The position numbers and the translations under genes are program-made. From NCBI GenBank assembly GCA_964035545.1, contig OZ037771.1:3711128-3771127 (forward strand): DNA of 60,000 nt. The letters are read 5' to 3'. A model generated the notes under the pieces. The model saw nothing but the letters and a program-made list of their open reading frames with translations, made no database searches and was not told the DNA's origin. This stretch comes from Bugula neritina (taxonomy: Eukaryota > Bryozoa > Gymnolaemata > Cheilostomatida > Bugulidae). Within the stretch, counting starts at the first letter, position 1. Every line of letters starts with the position of its first letter. Below, piece after piece: positions 35,901 through 46,800 of the stretch.

Positions 35901-37148
35901 TAATAGTTAAATTTATTCACAAAACTGTTTAAAAGAGGACAATCCCTAAATTAAGAATGAAGATTGTTTTTCAACAAGTACCTGAAAATTAGTTTTTTTC
36001 TTAATTATAATACGCAAGTTTGCTTTAAGGCTAGACACCGAACTAAAAGTTAGAAGTTCAGGCATAACTAAAAATAGAGATTTATGCTTTTAATTATTTC
36101 TATGTTACATTGAAATTAGACATTTTATATAGTTTTTCAATCAAAACCTAATATAACAAGACTTGAAAGTCTTTGTGATATCTCAATTTGTCAAAAATGC
36201 ACAATATAATACATGCTATGAAATTATTTTACTGATATTTCAGTTCAGACAAGAGCAACAATATTTGGTCAACTCACTGTCAGCACATTTTAATTGACTG
36301 TTTATTCCATATCATTGATTTGTAGAGTTTGTGGAACAGACACTGTTCAACACTGGAAACACGGCACCATTCAATCAAAGTGGTCATCCCGCTTTAACCA
36401 TCAACGTTGGGAATGTTCTTCCTGAAGATGCAGACGTACGTGTACTTCCCTTGTAGCATTGTTAGTTTTGATGTTGATCCAAAATCTATAATGTGCTATT
36501 TGAGAAAAAGTAGTTGTGTTGGAAGTATTTTTAGTTGACATCTTCATTTGATGTTATTATATTTATTGGATACCAGTATTAATGTATAATATAGTACTAC
36601 ATGAATATATAGTATGTTATATATCATATGAAATATTGATATAGCACAATGAAATATTATTGCAATGATATTAATATAATATAGTGAAATAATACTACAA
36701 TAATATTAACATATAATACAGTAAAGTACTTTTATTAACACATTTGTTGTATATTGATATTAATATATAATATAGTAAAATAACTATAATATATTATTAT
36801 TTTTTTATTGGTGAAGATTTATGCATATTTTTTTAAATTGAATACAACCAATACAACTTTAATAAAAGTTTACAGCTATATTTTAATTTTAATTTATAGA
36901 ACAAAATTATATAGGCTAATATTTGCACATTTTATGTGATAAATACATCTTTATAGATTTAACATTTTTCACAGTGATTTAGATTGTGCAACTGTCTTTT
37001 AATTTTGTAGCCAATGAAATTAGATGATGCTACCAAATTGCCTGTGGGTCTACAAATTGTGTGCAAGCACTACGAAGAGGCAAAACTTTTGGATATCGCT
37101 TTTGGAGTAGAGAAGATAATGGCCCAGGGATCAAAGTCTAGCTCCTAA
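23964..37148 (+). CDS. Amidase-signature enzyme, copy 3 (complete, 529 aa, expanded introns)
   Basis: The model is join(23964..23985, 24694..24792, 28642..28768, 29359..29531, 30095..30234, 31920..32049, 32253..32398, 32624..32780, 34266..34393, 34962..35034, 35715..35861, 36326..36435, 37011..37148): 1590 nt, frame intact, same phases as copy 1. The triad K105, S180, S204 is kept. Exon 1 codes for MADQVTS. Residue 332, split across exons 8 and 9, is Gly here but Cys in copies 1 and 2. Exon 9 has 'IESNVQPP' for the usual 'IECNGQPP'. Introns 1, 2, 3, 5 and 8 are enlarged by mobile elements or repeats (intron 2 is 3.85 kb), all outside splice sites. AATAAA is at 37454-37459. Whether all 13 exons are still spliced together cannot be read from sequence. 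Confidence 0.88.
24051..24494. mobile_element. Second member of the 'GATAGACGCTTCCC' MITE family, in intron 1 of copy 3
   Basis: It begins 'GGTTATCTCAGATAGACGCT' and ends 'TAGCGTCTATCCGGGATGAA' plus ACC, matching the 512-bp element at 22707 end to end but shorter (444 bp). The flanks do not show a clear 8-bp duplication; about 10 bp next to the left end are unlike the empty site in copy 1. Confidence 0.7.
25963..27694. mobile_element. 1.73-kb fold-back transposon with 430-480-bp inverted arms
   Basis: The left arm (25963 to about 26395) and right arm (about 27215 to 27694) are near-perfect inverted complements ending 'CAATATTCCG'. The outermost part of each arm is a tandem array of the 16-bp unit 'ttcggactaatgggcc': about 4 units on the left, 7 on the right. 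An 820-bp AT-rich, non-coding centre separates them. Long arms with terminal subrepeats are typical of Foldback-type elements. No target duplication was recognised. Confidence 0.85.
27897..28041. mobile_element. 145-bp MITE, same family as 6267-6428
   Basis: It starts 'TAGGTGCAGTAATAGAGGAA' and ends with the complement of 'TAGGAGCAGTAGTGGAGAAA'. The interior also matches ('aaaagcctgtgtt', 'gtagcaaaagaagtta'). Confidence 0.7.
28930..29245 (+). repeat. Pentanucleotide satellite (ACCAT/ACCCT)n in amidase intron 3, copy 3
   Basis: About 29026-29157 is nearly pure ACCAT with three ACCGT variants, followed by about nine ACCCT units, then ACCAT again. The same intron in copies 1 (about 7613-7760) and 2 (about 15810-15980) has only short, irregular TACTATACCC-type repeats. 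The open frames across it are repeat artefacts. Confidence 0.85.
29886..30020 (+). repeat. SINE-like repeat in amidase intron 4, copy 3
   Basis: Head 'agtctactggttagagcac', body 'ggtgatgttaggaaagcc'. It is orthologous in position to 8258 and 16521, and its A-box-like head is the best preserved of the three. Confidence 0.6.
30422..31652. mobile_element. Inverted-repeat element in intron 5 of copy 3, itself interrupted
   Basis: The left end starts 'CAGAGGTCCCGATATCCCC' and continues into 'AGTTGTGTCCTCCCA'. The right end is 'TGGGAGGGCACAACTC' ... 'GGGAGACCTCTG', its inverted complement with a few changes. Related ends lie at about 25010-25060 and 5190-5220. A 660-bp piggyBac-like MITE sits inside, so the host element was about 570 bp. 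CAGAG...CTCTG ends suggest a hAT-like origin, but no 8-bp duplication was found. Confidence 0.6.
30840..31499. mobile_element. 660-bp piggyBac-like MITE (nested)
   Basis: The left end is TTAA|CCCCTTGTTCACACATTGCC. The right end read in reverse is TTAT|CCCTCTGCTCACACATTGCC. The CCC ends next to TTAA (30836-30839) and a once-mutated copy (31500-31503) are typical of piggyBac-type insertion. The 63-codon frame at 30882-31070 has no family resemblance and is taken as chance. Confidence 0.7.
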
Positions 37149-40100
37149 GACTTCATTTCAACTGGCCGATTAAATGGGAAACTGAGTACTTAGCTCATGT
37201 ATTTACATGCTTGTAGTATAAAATCGACTACATATTATTTCATATTATACAAGCAAACCTTCTCTTTCTAATTTTGGAGTTATGATCACATTGCTAAAAT
37301 ACAAAATACAAAAGTATACATTATGGTAATATTACATTTTTCTTAGCTTGTGGGGCAGCTTTTTGTAAAAGATATGTTGCTCTTAGTGCCTTTTTATATT
37401 TACATTGCTAATTCTTAAGATATATTCATTTTTAATACCATTTGTCTTTTATAAATAAATCTGGGTGTATGGCGCATATATAATATAATCAATTTGCAAT
37501 AATAAACTATCAATAAATGATTTTTAGCATTTTTGTAAGTTTAGTTTTTAAATAAACAATGTGGAAAGATTTGGTTCAAAACTATTAGCTTTGTAATAGT
37601 ATGATGATATGCCAGTATATATTATTCTACTAAGATTAGTAGTATTATGATATGCTAGTATATATTATTATACTAAGGATAAGTTTGAAGTGGAGATTCT
37701 TTGCGCTAAGAACCATCTTAATTAAGGTAGAAAAGATGGTCTAATTATTTATATTTGTCAGAATTAAAACATTTTAATAAATAGTAGTAGATAACCTCAG
37801 CCAATGATGTGTCTAGTTCCTGAACACATGTTTCTATAGATCTAATGGTTAAAGCACCAGCCTAATGCAACACACAAAGTACTGGGTTATAGAAAAAAGG
37901 GGTTTTTAATGGTTTCCATGCCACAGCAAAAACCATGTCCTCAGTTTAAAAACTTTGATCATGGATTATGCAGACTTTTTAACAAATAGAAGCTTTACTT
38001 TTCTCAACTATAGTTGGATAGTATTGCAGTTTGGAGTTTTCTACCCACAGTTTGCTGATATGATAAATGAAGCGTGTTCGAATGAAGTAATTTAAGAGTT
38101 GTGTGCTCTTGAGTTAAGTTGTTGTACAGTTCAAATGTTGAGCCATAGCATCATTGCTGCACCTGTTATAAACTTATATTATATAACATAATATTCATTC
38201 ACATTTAATCTGTGCTAAGGAAATAACTCTCAAATTAGGACATAGTTGTGGTTATACACTTGTGTTTATCATTATTATGCAGCATGCAAAATATTGAAAA
38301 TTCTATCGCAACAGTTGCCTAACTATAATAATATAAAGTTTCTATACAACAGCTTATTGCCCATGCAAAGTTATAATTACTATGAATTAAAGAATTAAAA
38401 AACACAATAAACTTAACAATAAAAGTAAATATAATATTATATTACATGGGTGAGTTTGCTACGGCCATGCACTAGATGTTAAAATTACCTTTAAACATAA
38501 ATCATAAACTCTCAATCTCGTTTTTCAAAGTAATTTCTTCGGTTTGGAGCATGTACTGCAAAGCGCAAACTACCATAAAGCTAAATTAACTCTAAAACTC
38601 ATCTTTTTTGTCCTGTTCTTGTTTGGAAACATAATACTGAAACTTGTAGCAGTTTTATTACCACTGCTTACATTGCTTGCAGTGTATATAGTGATTGTTA
38701 CACCTACAGTGCTTATAGTTGGGCTTACAATACTTATAGTGTCTATAAGCCTATGATGATCAGAATATCTATAAGTGAGACTACTATGCTTACAGTGTTT
38801 ATAAGCTTATGATGCCTAAAGTGCTTATAAAAAGTTGTGAGAGTTACAATGCTTACAATATCTGTAGCAGCCGTTTGTATGTCATGGTGGTGATGGTACT
38901 TTATTGCAGCCTCGACTGATGCCATAAGGCAACTAAAAACTATAATAGCAATGTATAGAACAACATGTTAGTAAAAATATGCAAAGATGTATAATAAGTC
39001 ACCAAGTTATTGTCAAACAATTAAGATTTTATATTATATTAAAATGCAAAAATATAAGTAATTATTATTAATAACTGTATTACCTGATTGGCTCTACTAG
39101 TTCTATAAAATGGCTGCACTGGTCATGGCTCTAGCACTTGACCTACCATGGCTAGGCCAAGTTTAGAACGAGCCCATGTGCAGCCTACAAAGCCTTATAT
39201 AGCTAGCTAGTTTACAAGATGTTTTAGCTAACATAACAGCTCAAAACAGCTGTGCTAATTCTATGGAAAACAAATATAGCTTAAGGTTAATGACAATAGG
39301 TTTGACAAGCTAAGTGTAACTAGTTTATGAATGTATTTTCAACGCTTGGGTTTCTACTTATTTTAGCTAACAGAATGAGGTACAAAAATGCCATTCTGGC
39401 CGTTACAACATCTATAAGTCTATGATAGTGCTTATTGTAAGTGAGATTTCACAATGCTTACAAAGCTCAGCAGTCTGCAGTTACTAGCTGGCTCCACTAT
39501 CTGTTCATGTATGACTGCAAGCAATCTTTATCTTCACATCTCATTTGCTTCAATATTATTGCTAATTAATGCTTCATAAAATTTTTGTATTTAATAATTT
39601 TTATCAATTATATATGCATACTAGATTAACTCTATGAAATACCAAATAAGGCAATATTATATGAATTTAGTCAATGTGTACCTACAGTGTAAGGTTTTTC
39701 CTTGTATATCGAAAGTATTTATTGTTCTAAATATGGTGTAAACTTTTGTGAATAGAAGAATGTTTAGCTCTTCTCTCTCTCAGTGATCACTAAATTGACT
39801 CATTGTAGTAACTCTTACTACTAATACTCTGGAGCATGCACTCTAACTTAACAATGGAATTGGGTAGTCTGTGGCCATGTTAATCTTATTTTATATACAT
39901 GATGTCTGCATTTTAGTCAAAGGAAATACAACTACTTCCAACTCTTGTTTAAAATGTTTTTACCCGCACATTTTCCATATACAATTTAGACTACTCTTGT
40001 TTTTTCACATCCTCAATTGACTAATCTCTGCATATCTAATTTTATAAACAATCGGTGTTTATGCATGAAAGGCCAAACCTTCTGTGCTCATTACGTATTC

Positions 40101-40665
40101 TAATTCTATTCTAAACTAGCAAAGTTAGGTACAAAATTTGCACAATTAAATAAGAAATGTGTGGCAGTGGTGAGTGAGTAGATTAATAGATCAGGCCGGC
40201 GCCTCAGCTCTCAAATGAATGAATTTGTATTAATAATACTCAGTAATGAAGAGATTTATGTGCATTGTAATTAGCCTAAGAATTAGTGTTGAGAATGATT
40301 TGCATCATCCATCAACCCACTAAGAGTAGAGAGATATTCACAGGTCTTATCAACAGGAAGAACATTTATTTCAGAATAAAAGTTTTGTTAAACTATTATG
40401 AGCTTTGCTCTAATTATATATTACATTCCATGCAAAAAAAATATTCTACTTACATAACATTACACTATATACAAATCTTTTCTTTGTTCAGATAAAAAAT
40501 TTTTACAAACACTGATATGTCTTTACCAAATAAACATAAAGATATTACTTTAAAATAAAAATAAAATTTATGAATTTAAAAAAATACTAAAATACATAAA
40601 TATTAAATTAAATATTTATTAATATATTAATTTTTTATTTTTAGTTAGACAATTCATTTAAGTTT
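37149..40665. other. Intergenic region: array 3' flank, array boundary, single-copy DNA
   Basis: To about 38,667 this is the shared amidase 3' flank, with a tRNA-headed repeat at 37839-38000. After 'gttttattaccactgc' the sequence no longer matches the other units, which marks the right edge of the tandem array. From about 38,660 to 38,870 and near 39,410 there are degenerate repeats of 'cttacagtgcttatagtg' type. Nothing coding is recognised. AATAAA motifs for the minus-strand FAM181 gene (TTTATT here) lie near 40634-40639. Confidence 0.6.
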
Positions 40666-41811
40666 CTAATAGAATGTTTGGCTAAAAGTTGGCAGTGAAG
40701 TGTCCTCCAGCAGAGATGCAATGGAGTCTATCAACTCATCTTCACTGAAGTTGTCTAGCGTTGGGTCATTTAAATCTGCAGCTGTGATATTATCCACAGA
40801 GACATCAGATGTGGATGAGATATCACAGTCAATAAGTGAGATGGGGGAGTCGAGAAATGAAAGCGGCGAGCTGTCCACTTGCTGTGAATGAGACGAAAAG
40901 GAATTCTCCGAGTTAAAAGAGTTTGGCATGATTCTCAGGTGGTCAGGAGAAGTAGGATAATATGTTGATTCTACTAATGGTGATGCTGGATAAACACTCG
41001 GACTAGACGCACAGCTGTAGGAACTGTACCCAGAACCCGGACTGGAGCATTCGTAGAGACCTGATGTGTCTTGAGTGTAACTGAGCGATGAGTTTATTGG
41101 CATGGCACTGCTAACTGATTGCTGGTGGTGGGAATAGATTGGAGCTGAGCTAGAATATTGACAGCTACTAGGTAGAATGTTATCACTTTGATAACAGGAA
41201 GTAGTCAGCGATGGTGACTCATAGTAACACGGTGTGCTGTCTCTTCTGTTGTGATACTGGGTAGGAATGGAGACAGTTGTTGGTGGTAAGTACGGACTAC
41301 TCTCCTCAAAATAAGCGTTGTGTGCTGGTAGTTCTATTGGTGTGATATGTTCTGGAAAGAGCTGATGAGATGGCTCTGTGGAATGACTTCTGCTATTAAC
41401 ACATTCCTCTGATGACCAAGTATTTAGGAAATGCATTAATTCATTGTTAGATATTTCAGAGATTGAGCTTTCACCACTGTCACTTACTGAAGGTGATGGA
41501 AGACATGACCGAGTATGAGTCAAAGGTTTCTGCAGACGTTTATTATTTGAATAATCTGCTGATTTGTCACTCTTTTTCTTCGAACTCAATTTCTTAGCTA
41601 AATTGCTGTTGGCTGCAGCAGAAGGTGATCGTGATCGTCTACTTACTTTTTCTGGAGAGTTTCCTGTATTTTCACACTTTCTCAGTTGTTTGAGTAGATA
41701 TCTCCGATGATTAACTTTTCGCTTTGACTTGTTCTTATTGTCCAAAGCTTGCATAATGTTAGTGGATGCAGAATCTACAAACTGCAGCAGATTGCTTTCC
41801 TCCATATTCAA
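40666..41811 (-). CDS. FAM181: FAM181-family protein with TEAD-binding-like motif (381 aa, single exon)
   Basis: Residues 6-46 read '[18 protein letters not shown]' then '[19 protein letters not shown]'. This is the N-terminal hallmark of vertebrate FAM181A/B ('LLNFV..AS..I..ALD ... VNHRKYLQKQLKRC'). The rest is Ser/Pro/Tyr-rich and probably disordered, with a basic KKLSSKKK stretch (possible nuclear signal) and an acidic C-terminus ('[17 protein letters not shown]'). Residues 292-299, LRIMPNSF, resemble the omega-loop that YAP (LRKLPDSFF), TAZ and vertebrate FAM181A (RQLPASFW, from memory) use to bind TEAD factors. Known of the family: developmental, neural expression in vertebrates and TEAD binding. 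A role here is inferred. Start: the first ATG; a second lies two codons on. No introns. Identification is firm for the N-terminus, weaker elsewhere. Confidence 0.88.
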   Translation of the reverse strand: MNMEESNLLQFVDSASTNIMQALDNKNKSKRKVNHRRYLLKQLRKCENTGNSPEKVSRRSRSPSAAANSNLAKKLSSKKKSDKSADYSNNKRLQKPLTHTRSCLPSPSVSDSGESSISEISNNELMHFLNTWSSEECVNSRSHSTEPSHQLFPEHITPIELPAHNAYFEESSPYLPPTTVSIPTQYHNRRDSTPCYYESPSLTTSCYQSDNILPSSCQYSSSAPIYSHHQQSVSSAMPINSSLSYTQDTSGLYECSSPGSGYSSYSCASSPSVYPASPLVESTYYPTSPDHLRIMPNSFNSENSFSSHSQQVDSSPLSFLDSPISLIDCDISSTSDVSVDNITAADLNDPTLDNFSEDELIDSIASLLEDTSLPTFSQTFY

Positions 41812-41851
41812 ATAATCACTTTACTGTGTGCTTTACTTTAGTTAGAGCTAA

Positions 41852-41942
41852 CACGTGCGAACATTAATGTACTTTGCCTGCTGGCATGTGAATGAAATAG
41901 GGGACCAACTTACTACTTATATATGATTATAAACTAGCCAAT
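41852..41942 (-). promoter_or_regulatory. Core promoter of the FAM181 gene: E-box, TATA, inverted CCAAT
   Basis: Reading from the gene outward: a CACGTG E-box at 41852-41857 (probably within the 5' UTR), TATATAAG on the minus strand at 41916-41923, and a CCAAT box (ATTGG on the minus strand) at 41938-41942. The TATA box predicts a start near 41,885-41,892 and a 5' UTR of about 75-80 nt. Based on motif match and position only. Confidence 0.5.
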
Positions 41943-42673
41943 CAGAAGACGGTTTATTGTCTAACGGCCAAACTGCTATAATAGATATCCATATACCTGC
42001 CGGATGCTGAATTAGAATTTCATCTTTTCAATTTATCTCAAAATGAAAAGGTTATTCAAATCAGATGCAGATATTTTGGTAGCTATTACCAGACGAATCC
42101 ACCAACACTTGCTACTGACAAAAATACATTAATATAACAGCACAATACTGTTGGCATATAAAATAATAATTGTGTTTTCATTATGATTAACATCATTGAC
42201 AGAATATTTAATAGGAATCATACACAAGCTGTGTTGTAGGATTATGTAATGAACTACAGCTGCATGGTAATTTTAATAAACAGATGGTCAAATTTCAGCA
42301 GTTTAAATGATGGTTGACATGTAAGGTTTGAACCTTTACCAACAATCTAGCTAGAACTTCAGAGTTACAGCTCAGTAATATCTCCAAGAACCGTCTACTG
42401 GTGTTCCGCTACTTTTCTGCCAAGTTACTAAATTGAATCAAAATTTTATTCTGAGTGAAATTACAAAAAAACACATTTACAATAATAATTAAAATCATTA
42501 AAAAGTTTCCTTTTATTCCTTTACCGCCCTGAAGTAAGAGATATTTTTTCCTTCTATACTTTGCAGTTACTACTAGATATATTCTAAGAGATTTTATAAC
42601 TTGAGCCATATCTTATAAATAAATGAAGAAAATCACATGTTATGAATAAGGCTTAAACTCCTATACTCTATAG

Positions 42674-43012
42674 CAGGGCTGTCCAACAGGCTAGCTACAG
42701 AGCCAGATGTGGCCCCCAGTCTATATTTATGTGGCTCCAAAAAGCATAAAACTAAAATTATTTTTCACAGTATACATGAATTAGAGCAAAAAACCACCTT
42801 TTAAATGTCTTAATTCTACATATGCTACAAAACCTGCAGCCTGCATTAGCTATTGAGACTTTATTGTGTAATGATTCATAATAGGTTGAAATAAAATAAT
42901 TTGAAAAATACTGATGCTGTGGCCCCAGCTCAGACTAAAGTTTACAATGTGGCCCTCAGTATAAGATATTTCTTTTCAGTGGCCCTTGCTCTGAAAAGGT
43001 TGGACACCCCTG
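42674..43012. mobile_element. 339-bp hAT MITE with perfect 8-bp target duplication
   Basis: The ends are CAGGGCTGTCCAAC and the inverted CAGGGGTGTCCAAC, the classic hAT terminus (CAGGGGTGTCCAA also ends hAT/Charlie-type elements of vertebrates). It is flanked by CTCTATAG at 42666-42673 and 43013-43020. The interior repeats 'gtggccc' motifs and has no coding capacity. Confidence 0.88.
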
Positions 43013-43793
43013 CTCTATAGCATCAATTTCCATACATTGAAGCTATTGTGAAAACATGACTGCTAGGCCAATCAGGCGTTAGCTTTTACTTTTGAAAGAT
43101 GAATTAAAAGACATATTAGCAGTGTAGATTGAGCCCTATTGCATTGTCACACCAAAGAGTAGAGCAGACTAGTGAAGTATTAAATGAGATGAGGCTCACT
43201 CCACACTGATAGTTGTGAAAGTTTTTTGTACAGATATAAACCCTAGTTATGGGCAAGCCATTTTCTTAACATAAGATTGCATATAACACAATAAGGTAAC
43301 ATTACTTTGGCATTTTATTACCATGATTCAAAAGAATTTCCAATAATATGTGTGTTTTGCTGTCAGACATGGCAGCTAATATGTCATGTAAACACAAGAA
43401 AATTGGTATTTATAGTAAAAGTAAGTACTTTATTGATATGTACATTTAATATGTTGTATAGAAACTATCTGATGTGAAAGAAAATATTAGTACAAAAATA
43501 TAAAAAAACTAACAAGTTTATTATATATCACAGAAATTGAGTTTAAATAGAAAATAGAATATGCTCATAAAGTGAGCATCAAGCAAGCAGTGCATGTAGC
43601 AGCTAACTCATCGTGAGGTCTGAGTATTACATAACAAATACTAGTAGGTCCAAGTAATTGATTACTAATGCTTTTATAATAAATTGAATACGAACTAATC
43701 AAACACCCAATAATTGAAGATTATTGAAGTTCATCTATCTACTATACAGGAAGTACAATATCAGACATGCTATAAAAATATAGCTTTCTGTTA

Positions 43794-43806
43794 TTTATTC
43801 TTTATT
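43794..43806 (-). terminator. Polyadenylation signals of the scaffold-type gene
   Basis: Two AATAAA hexamers on the minus strand (43801-43806 and 43794-43799) lie about 90-100 nt past the stop codon at 43896-43898. No cleavage site could be fixed. Confidence 0.5.
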
Positions 43807-43895
43807 GTACACTTTAAAATCTTGTAATAATTTGTTAAAAGCTATAATTTTGCAACATTTCCTATCGCCACTGACATCTAACAGCTACGGATTAG

Positions 43896-46800
43896 TTACA
43901 CTTTGTCCGTCTCATGAAGAGACCGTAGAGTTTTTAAGAATAGGCTGAGTAGAGATGCTAAATGAGAAGCTTTATGCATGATCACCATCATATTCTCATC
44001 TTCCATAGATTTACCTGCGGCCTTGTAAGACGTCTGCAACATATCCGCATAAGCTTCACTCAATGTCACGATGCATTCTCTGAGAGAGGTCATGTTATAC
44101 TCCTGAGTAGCTACTTTCAACGCCTCCACGCCTTTTTGTATAATCTTAGCTAATGTCCTTATACTGGCAGCCATTTTAGATACGAGAAGAGAGTCTGTTG
44201 CAGATGAGGCCTGAGTCACGCCAGCTACTAGCTGCTTGCTATTGGCTACGAACTGCCGTCCTTCTGCAACTAAAGTTTCGATATGTTTGGTGAAGCTGTA
44301 AGGGTCTGCGTTCAGACTAGGTGCCCACTGAGTGTCACAGTATGTAGTGAAGTACTCTGTCAGTGTTTGCGTGTGATCTATAGCTTCTTCAAATGCATTA
44401 TGGGAGTTGTATGAGTAGTTGAGTATTCCAGACGGAGTCAGTTTGTCACCAGACATCAGAAGCTCTTCTCCCTCTGAGTCACTAGAAACCTAAAGCATCA
44501 AACAAGAAGGCGTAAATTCTACTCTCTTGAAAAGTGTTTACTTGTTTATATTAGTTATTATATCGTATCAGGCATCTACGGGTATTACTAGTCTGGAAAT
44601 TTGTGTATTTAGAAATTTAGCAAGCAGCAAAACGTTTTAACTTTATCTGCCTAGCAAAATTGAACTGCTGTACCGCCACCCAATCCGGACCTCGTGGACT
44701 AGGTGACTGTTGTAATTGATTAGACATGCTTGTTAGCTAGTACTAGTGTCATGTAGCTAGTAATGAATACTTTATGTCATGTTAGTTCTTATTTTCTGTT
44801 AACTTCTTATTACTGAAGCAAAGAAATAACAAAGTTGAAAAAGGTGTTATAGAGAGGAAGGAAAAAGAGAAAATGACAACAGCAATACAAAGTAACAAAA
44901 ACAACAATGTCAAAAGAAAAACACACAAATGGGATAGAAGGCTGTATTAGTAGGAACAACTTGAAAACTGTAAGGATCACTATATGCTACAGGCTGGGAA
45001 TGAAAGAGGTTTATTGAAATCATAAACTATACCATCTTCCAGTCTTAGATCTGAATAAATAAAGTGAATGATATAAACAGCAGAGACGCCATTATATATG
45101 TTAAAGACTGATAATTTATACATGATGCATAACATAAGGTTTGGCACCAGGAAAATGATCTGAAACCTATAAGTTAATCAAGCTGAAAAATTTATTCTAA
45201 TATAATTTAAGAATCAATGCATAAATGAGTCATTAACTAATAGAAGGATGTTTACAATGTAATACAACACAAATATGCCATTCTTTGGATATGGAAAACT
45301 GAAAAAAATCATGAATAAGCAATATTATACAGGTAATATTTTTTATAAATTCATAAAACAAAACACAGGTATTAAAATAAATTTGCTGCATATTCCTTGT
45401 CATTTTGAAACTGCAATCCGTAGCATATTATCTATAGAGTTACAAATTACAGTGATGGAACTTTTCTATGCTGTAATATTAGAAAAGTTTGTCTGAAGTA
45501 CTTATATTGTAAATATATAAGCCAAACTTTTTGATATCCATCACACTACCAGAATCCTAAGCCCGTCCTCTTTCACAGCTATTTTTCCGATCTCAATGCA
45601 ACATTAGTTTTTCACAATAAGTTTATAAAAATTGTAGCAATCATAGCTTGAAAAAAATTCTCCATAAATGACTTAGCATGACATTACATAGTAGGTTGTA
45701 GGAAAAAGCAATTAGCTAAGGTTTATATATATAATCTTTCCAGTGCAGGGCAATCAGTGAGCTAAAGGTGCAAGAAAGACGTTGCTTATCAATAACATAG
45801 TTGGCATAAACTGAAATCTAAATTATTCAAATAATGTAGAATCATTCACAAACATGATAATTTGCTTTGCAATACTTTTATCAACTATAATAATGAATGA
45901 TATAAGCCAGATTTGAGTATATTCATGTATGACATGAGGATGTGAATATGCACATTCTAGTCCAAAAGAGACCAGAGTAAGTGAATGCAAATCTTGCAAC
46001 TAAACAAGTAAATCATGTTACTATAAACTATACGAAGCCACTAGGATATATTTAGAAATATTAGTACAGTTGGTATACTGTTATAGTGCCCTTAGTGTCA
46101 TTTACTATAACAAAATCATCTACACAGTCATGTCCTTTTCATATTTTATGGGCAAAGCAATTTCAATAAAAATAAGAAGCCAGTGAATACACATAATATT
46201 GGTTTTGCAGAAAAAATATTAATCCTAAAACCTAGGGTTAAATATGATCTATTGAACATAGTAAATGAGTAGTTGCAAAATGAAAAGCATATTAAAAAAA
46301 ATTAAATTCACCTGTATGCATATAATATTAACTAGTTACAGTAAATTTGATTATCTGTACAGAACACAGATATATATGTTGGTTTAACACTTGATTAAAG
46401 ATTTCATCTATAAAATGGCATTAAATTCGCGATTTGATTATCCTCGTGGTACTTAATGTTGACAAACATAGGATTATTATAGAAGTTAACACTTGATCAA
46501 AGATTTCTTATATAAATTCAAGATTTTACTCTTATATATGATGTCATGCAGATTAAGTATATCTGCCTCCAATAAAACTAATTTCAATAAAATTTTATTT
46601 TACTTTATTTTATAATGATTAAAGTCTAGTCATCGTAAAAAGAATACGAGGCAGCATGGCCTAAATGTTTGTAGCTTAACCCAATACAAGGTGTAGTTTA
46701 TCTGAGTACATCTCTGTGATTATTGTCTGCACATTGAGAGATGAAACCATGGACCATGTCTACTTAGCGACCCAATTAATGTACTGGTAAAGATTAGAAC

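Larger units (their letters stand above)
41943..43895. other. Intergenic region between FAM181 and the scaffold-type gene
   Basis: No gene is recognised on either strand. The 66-codon frame at 42409-42609 has no recognisable features. The region holds a complete hAT-type MITE (42674-43012), and its right end contains the 3' UTR of the minus-strand gene. Confidence 0.55.

Noticed and set aside
43896-44489. Firm assignment of the C-terminal domain to Abl, Cas, GIT, FAK or FRMPD
   Set aside because: Comparison from memory with the ends of these proteins gave only general helical resemblance, with no shared signature residues.
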